Positions 6,105 through 6,685 of a stretch of 6,685 nt of DNA are shown piece by piece. The notes beneath the pieces are model-generated. The model was not told the DNA's origin. It was given only the letters and a program-made list of their open reading frames with translations, and made no database searches. Numbering within the stretch: the stretch's first letter is position 1; the number at the start of each line of letters is the position of its first letter. Location: positions 1 through 6,685 of the forward strand of contig JAEWCT010000098.1 of NCBI GenBank assembly GCA_023390485.1. The letters are read 5' to 3'. The stretch is from Pseudomonadota bacterium (GTDB lineage Bacteria > Pseudomonadota > Alphaproteobacteria > Rhizobiales > Hyphomicrobiaceae). Made by a program: the position numbers and the translations under genes.

Positions 6105-6685
6105 TTATGTCACCACATTGGCCGCGAAGCGGCTAGGCGGATTGTTCTTCTTGGCAGTGCTCTGCAATCGCTCCAGAGCTTTCCCCATTTCCGAAGACGA
6201 CTTTAGCGCTCGCCCGAGGCGCCGCTGTCCGGCCTTCATCAGGGCCGAAAAATAGCTGCGGCTCCAGTCGTTTGAGTCGCTTTGCCGCACGATATCGAAA
6301 AGACGCGCGTGACGCGCGCGTCGTTCATCGAGCGGCATTTCAAGCGCAATCTGCAAGCCGTGCACGAGGTCGGTGAGGTCGTAAGGATTGACGAGAACCG
6401 CATCGGCGAGCTGCTCCGCGGCGCCCGCGAACTTGGACAGAATAAGAACCCCCGGGTCGGCCGGATCCTGACAGGCGATGTACTCTTTCGCGACGAGGTT
6501 CATGCCGTCCATCAGCGGCGTAACCCATCCGATCCGGGATGACCGATAAACGTCGCGAAGCTCTGCACGCGGAATGGTTCTGTGAATGTAGTTGATCGGC
6601 ACCCAGTCGAGTTCGCCGAACCGGCCGTTGATCGAACCCGCGAGAGATTCGAGTTCGGCCTTGATGTCGGCATAAGCTTCGACGC
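6105..6685 (-). CDS. otsA: Trehalose-6-phosphate synthase OtsA (5' partial, C-terminal part)
   Basis: This glycosyltransferase (family GT20) joins glucose from UDP-glucose to glucose-6-phosphate to form trehalose-6-phosphate. The frame runs off the right edge (first full codon 6683-6681), leaving 192 C-terminal residues of a protein usually about 460-480 long. The fragment includes INGRFGELDWVPINYIHR, the DGMNLVAKEY stretch (starting at codon 6509-6507) whose Asp, Asn, Leu, Val and Glu bind UDP-glucose in E. coli OtsA, and the conserved DPGVLILSKFAGAAEQL segment. These are clear GT20 hallmarks, and the catalytic C-terminal half seems intact. The GTG at 6602-6600 is an internal valine codon, not a start. 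The last 40 or so residues are basic (Arg/Lys-rich) and not part of the conserved fold. It is the most upstream visible gene of the - strand operon, whose promoter lies outside the window. Confidence 0.95.
   Translation of the reverse strand, partial: VEAYADIKAELESLAGSINGRFGELDWVPINYIHRTIPRAELRDVYRSSRIGWVTPLMDGMNLVAKEYIACQDPADPGVLILSKFAGAAEQLADAVLVNPYDLTDLVHGLQIALEMPLDERRARHARLFDIVRQSDSNDWSRSYFSALMKAGQRRLGRALKSSSEMGKALERLQSTAKKNNPPSRFAANVVT

Noticed and set aside
6121..6133. GCCGC/GCGGC hairpin near the otsA 3' end
   Set aside because: Five-base stem inside coding sequence with no T run, 14 bases before the stop; likely chance in GC-rich DNA.
1..6685. tRNA, rRNA, CRISPR, insertion sequence or riboswitch
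   Set aside because: No cloverleaf-like sequence, spaced direct repeats, transposase motifs or riboswitch-like leader seen; nearly all sequence is explained by the six genes.

Overview
The window is GC-rich (roughly 60% by eye), densely coded, and uses GTG and possibly TTG starts and short ATGA-type gene overlaps. Composition and gene content fit an alphaproteobacterium, possibly Hyphomicrobiales. That placement is inference; no rRNA or other strong taxonomic marker is present.

Layout. The left half is on the + strand. It opens with the C-terminal part of an MsbA-like ABC exporter (permease plus ATPase on one chain), cut by the left edge. After a 188-base gap comes a 599-residue membrane protein that I cannot assign to a named family. 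It has four predicted membrane segments, a large probably periplasmic helical domain with two cysteines, and a roughly 200-residue C-terminal domain that is probably cytoplasmic. The right half is on the - strand and runs leftward as one tight gene set: trehalose-6-phosphate synthase (otsA, cut by the right edge), a ROK-family sugar kinase resembling polyphosphate glucokinases, a PfkB-family sugar kinase, and trehalose-6-phosphate phosphatase (otsB). The two halves converge, with only 10 bases between the opposing stop codons and a short GC hairpin at the junction.

How the genes work together. OtsA makes trehalose-6-phosphate from UDP-glucose and glucose-6-phosphate, and OtsB removes the phosphate to give trehalose, a compatible solute. 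What stands out is that two sugar kinases sit between otsA and otsB, with junctions that suggest translational coupling (ATGA between the kinases, 9 bases before otsB, TAATG or a short gap after otsA). A simple reading is that the ROK enzyme supplies glucose-6-phosphate to OtsA. The role of the PfkB enzyme is open. Nothing seen links the exporter or the membrane protein to trehalose metabolism. The promoter of the trehalose operon lies beyond the right edge.

No RNA genes, CRISPR arrays, insertion sequences or integration sites were seen.
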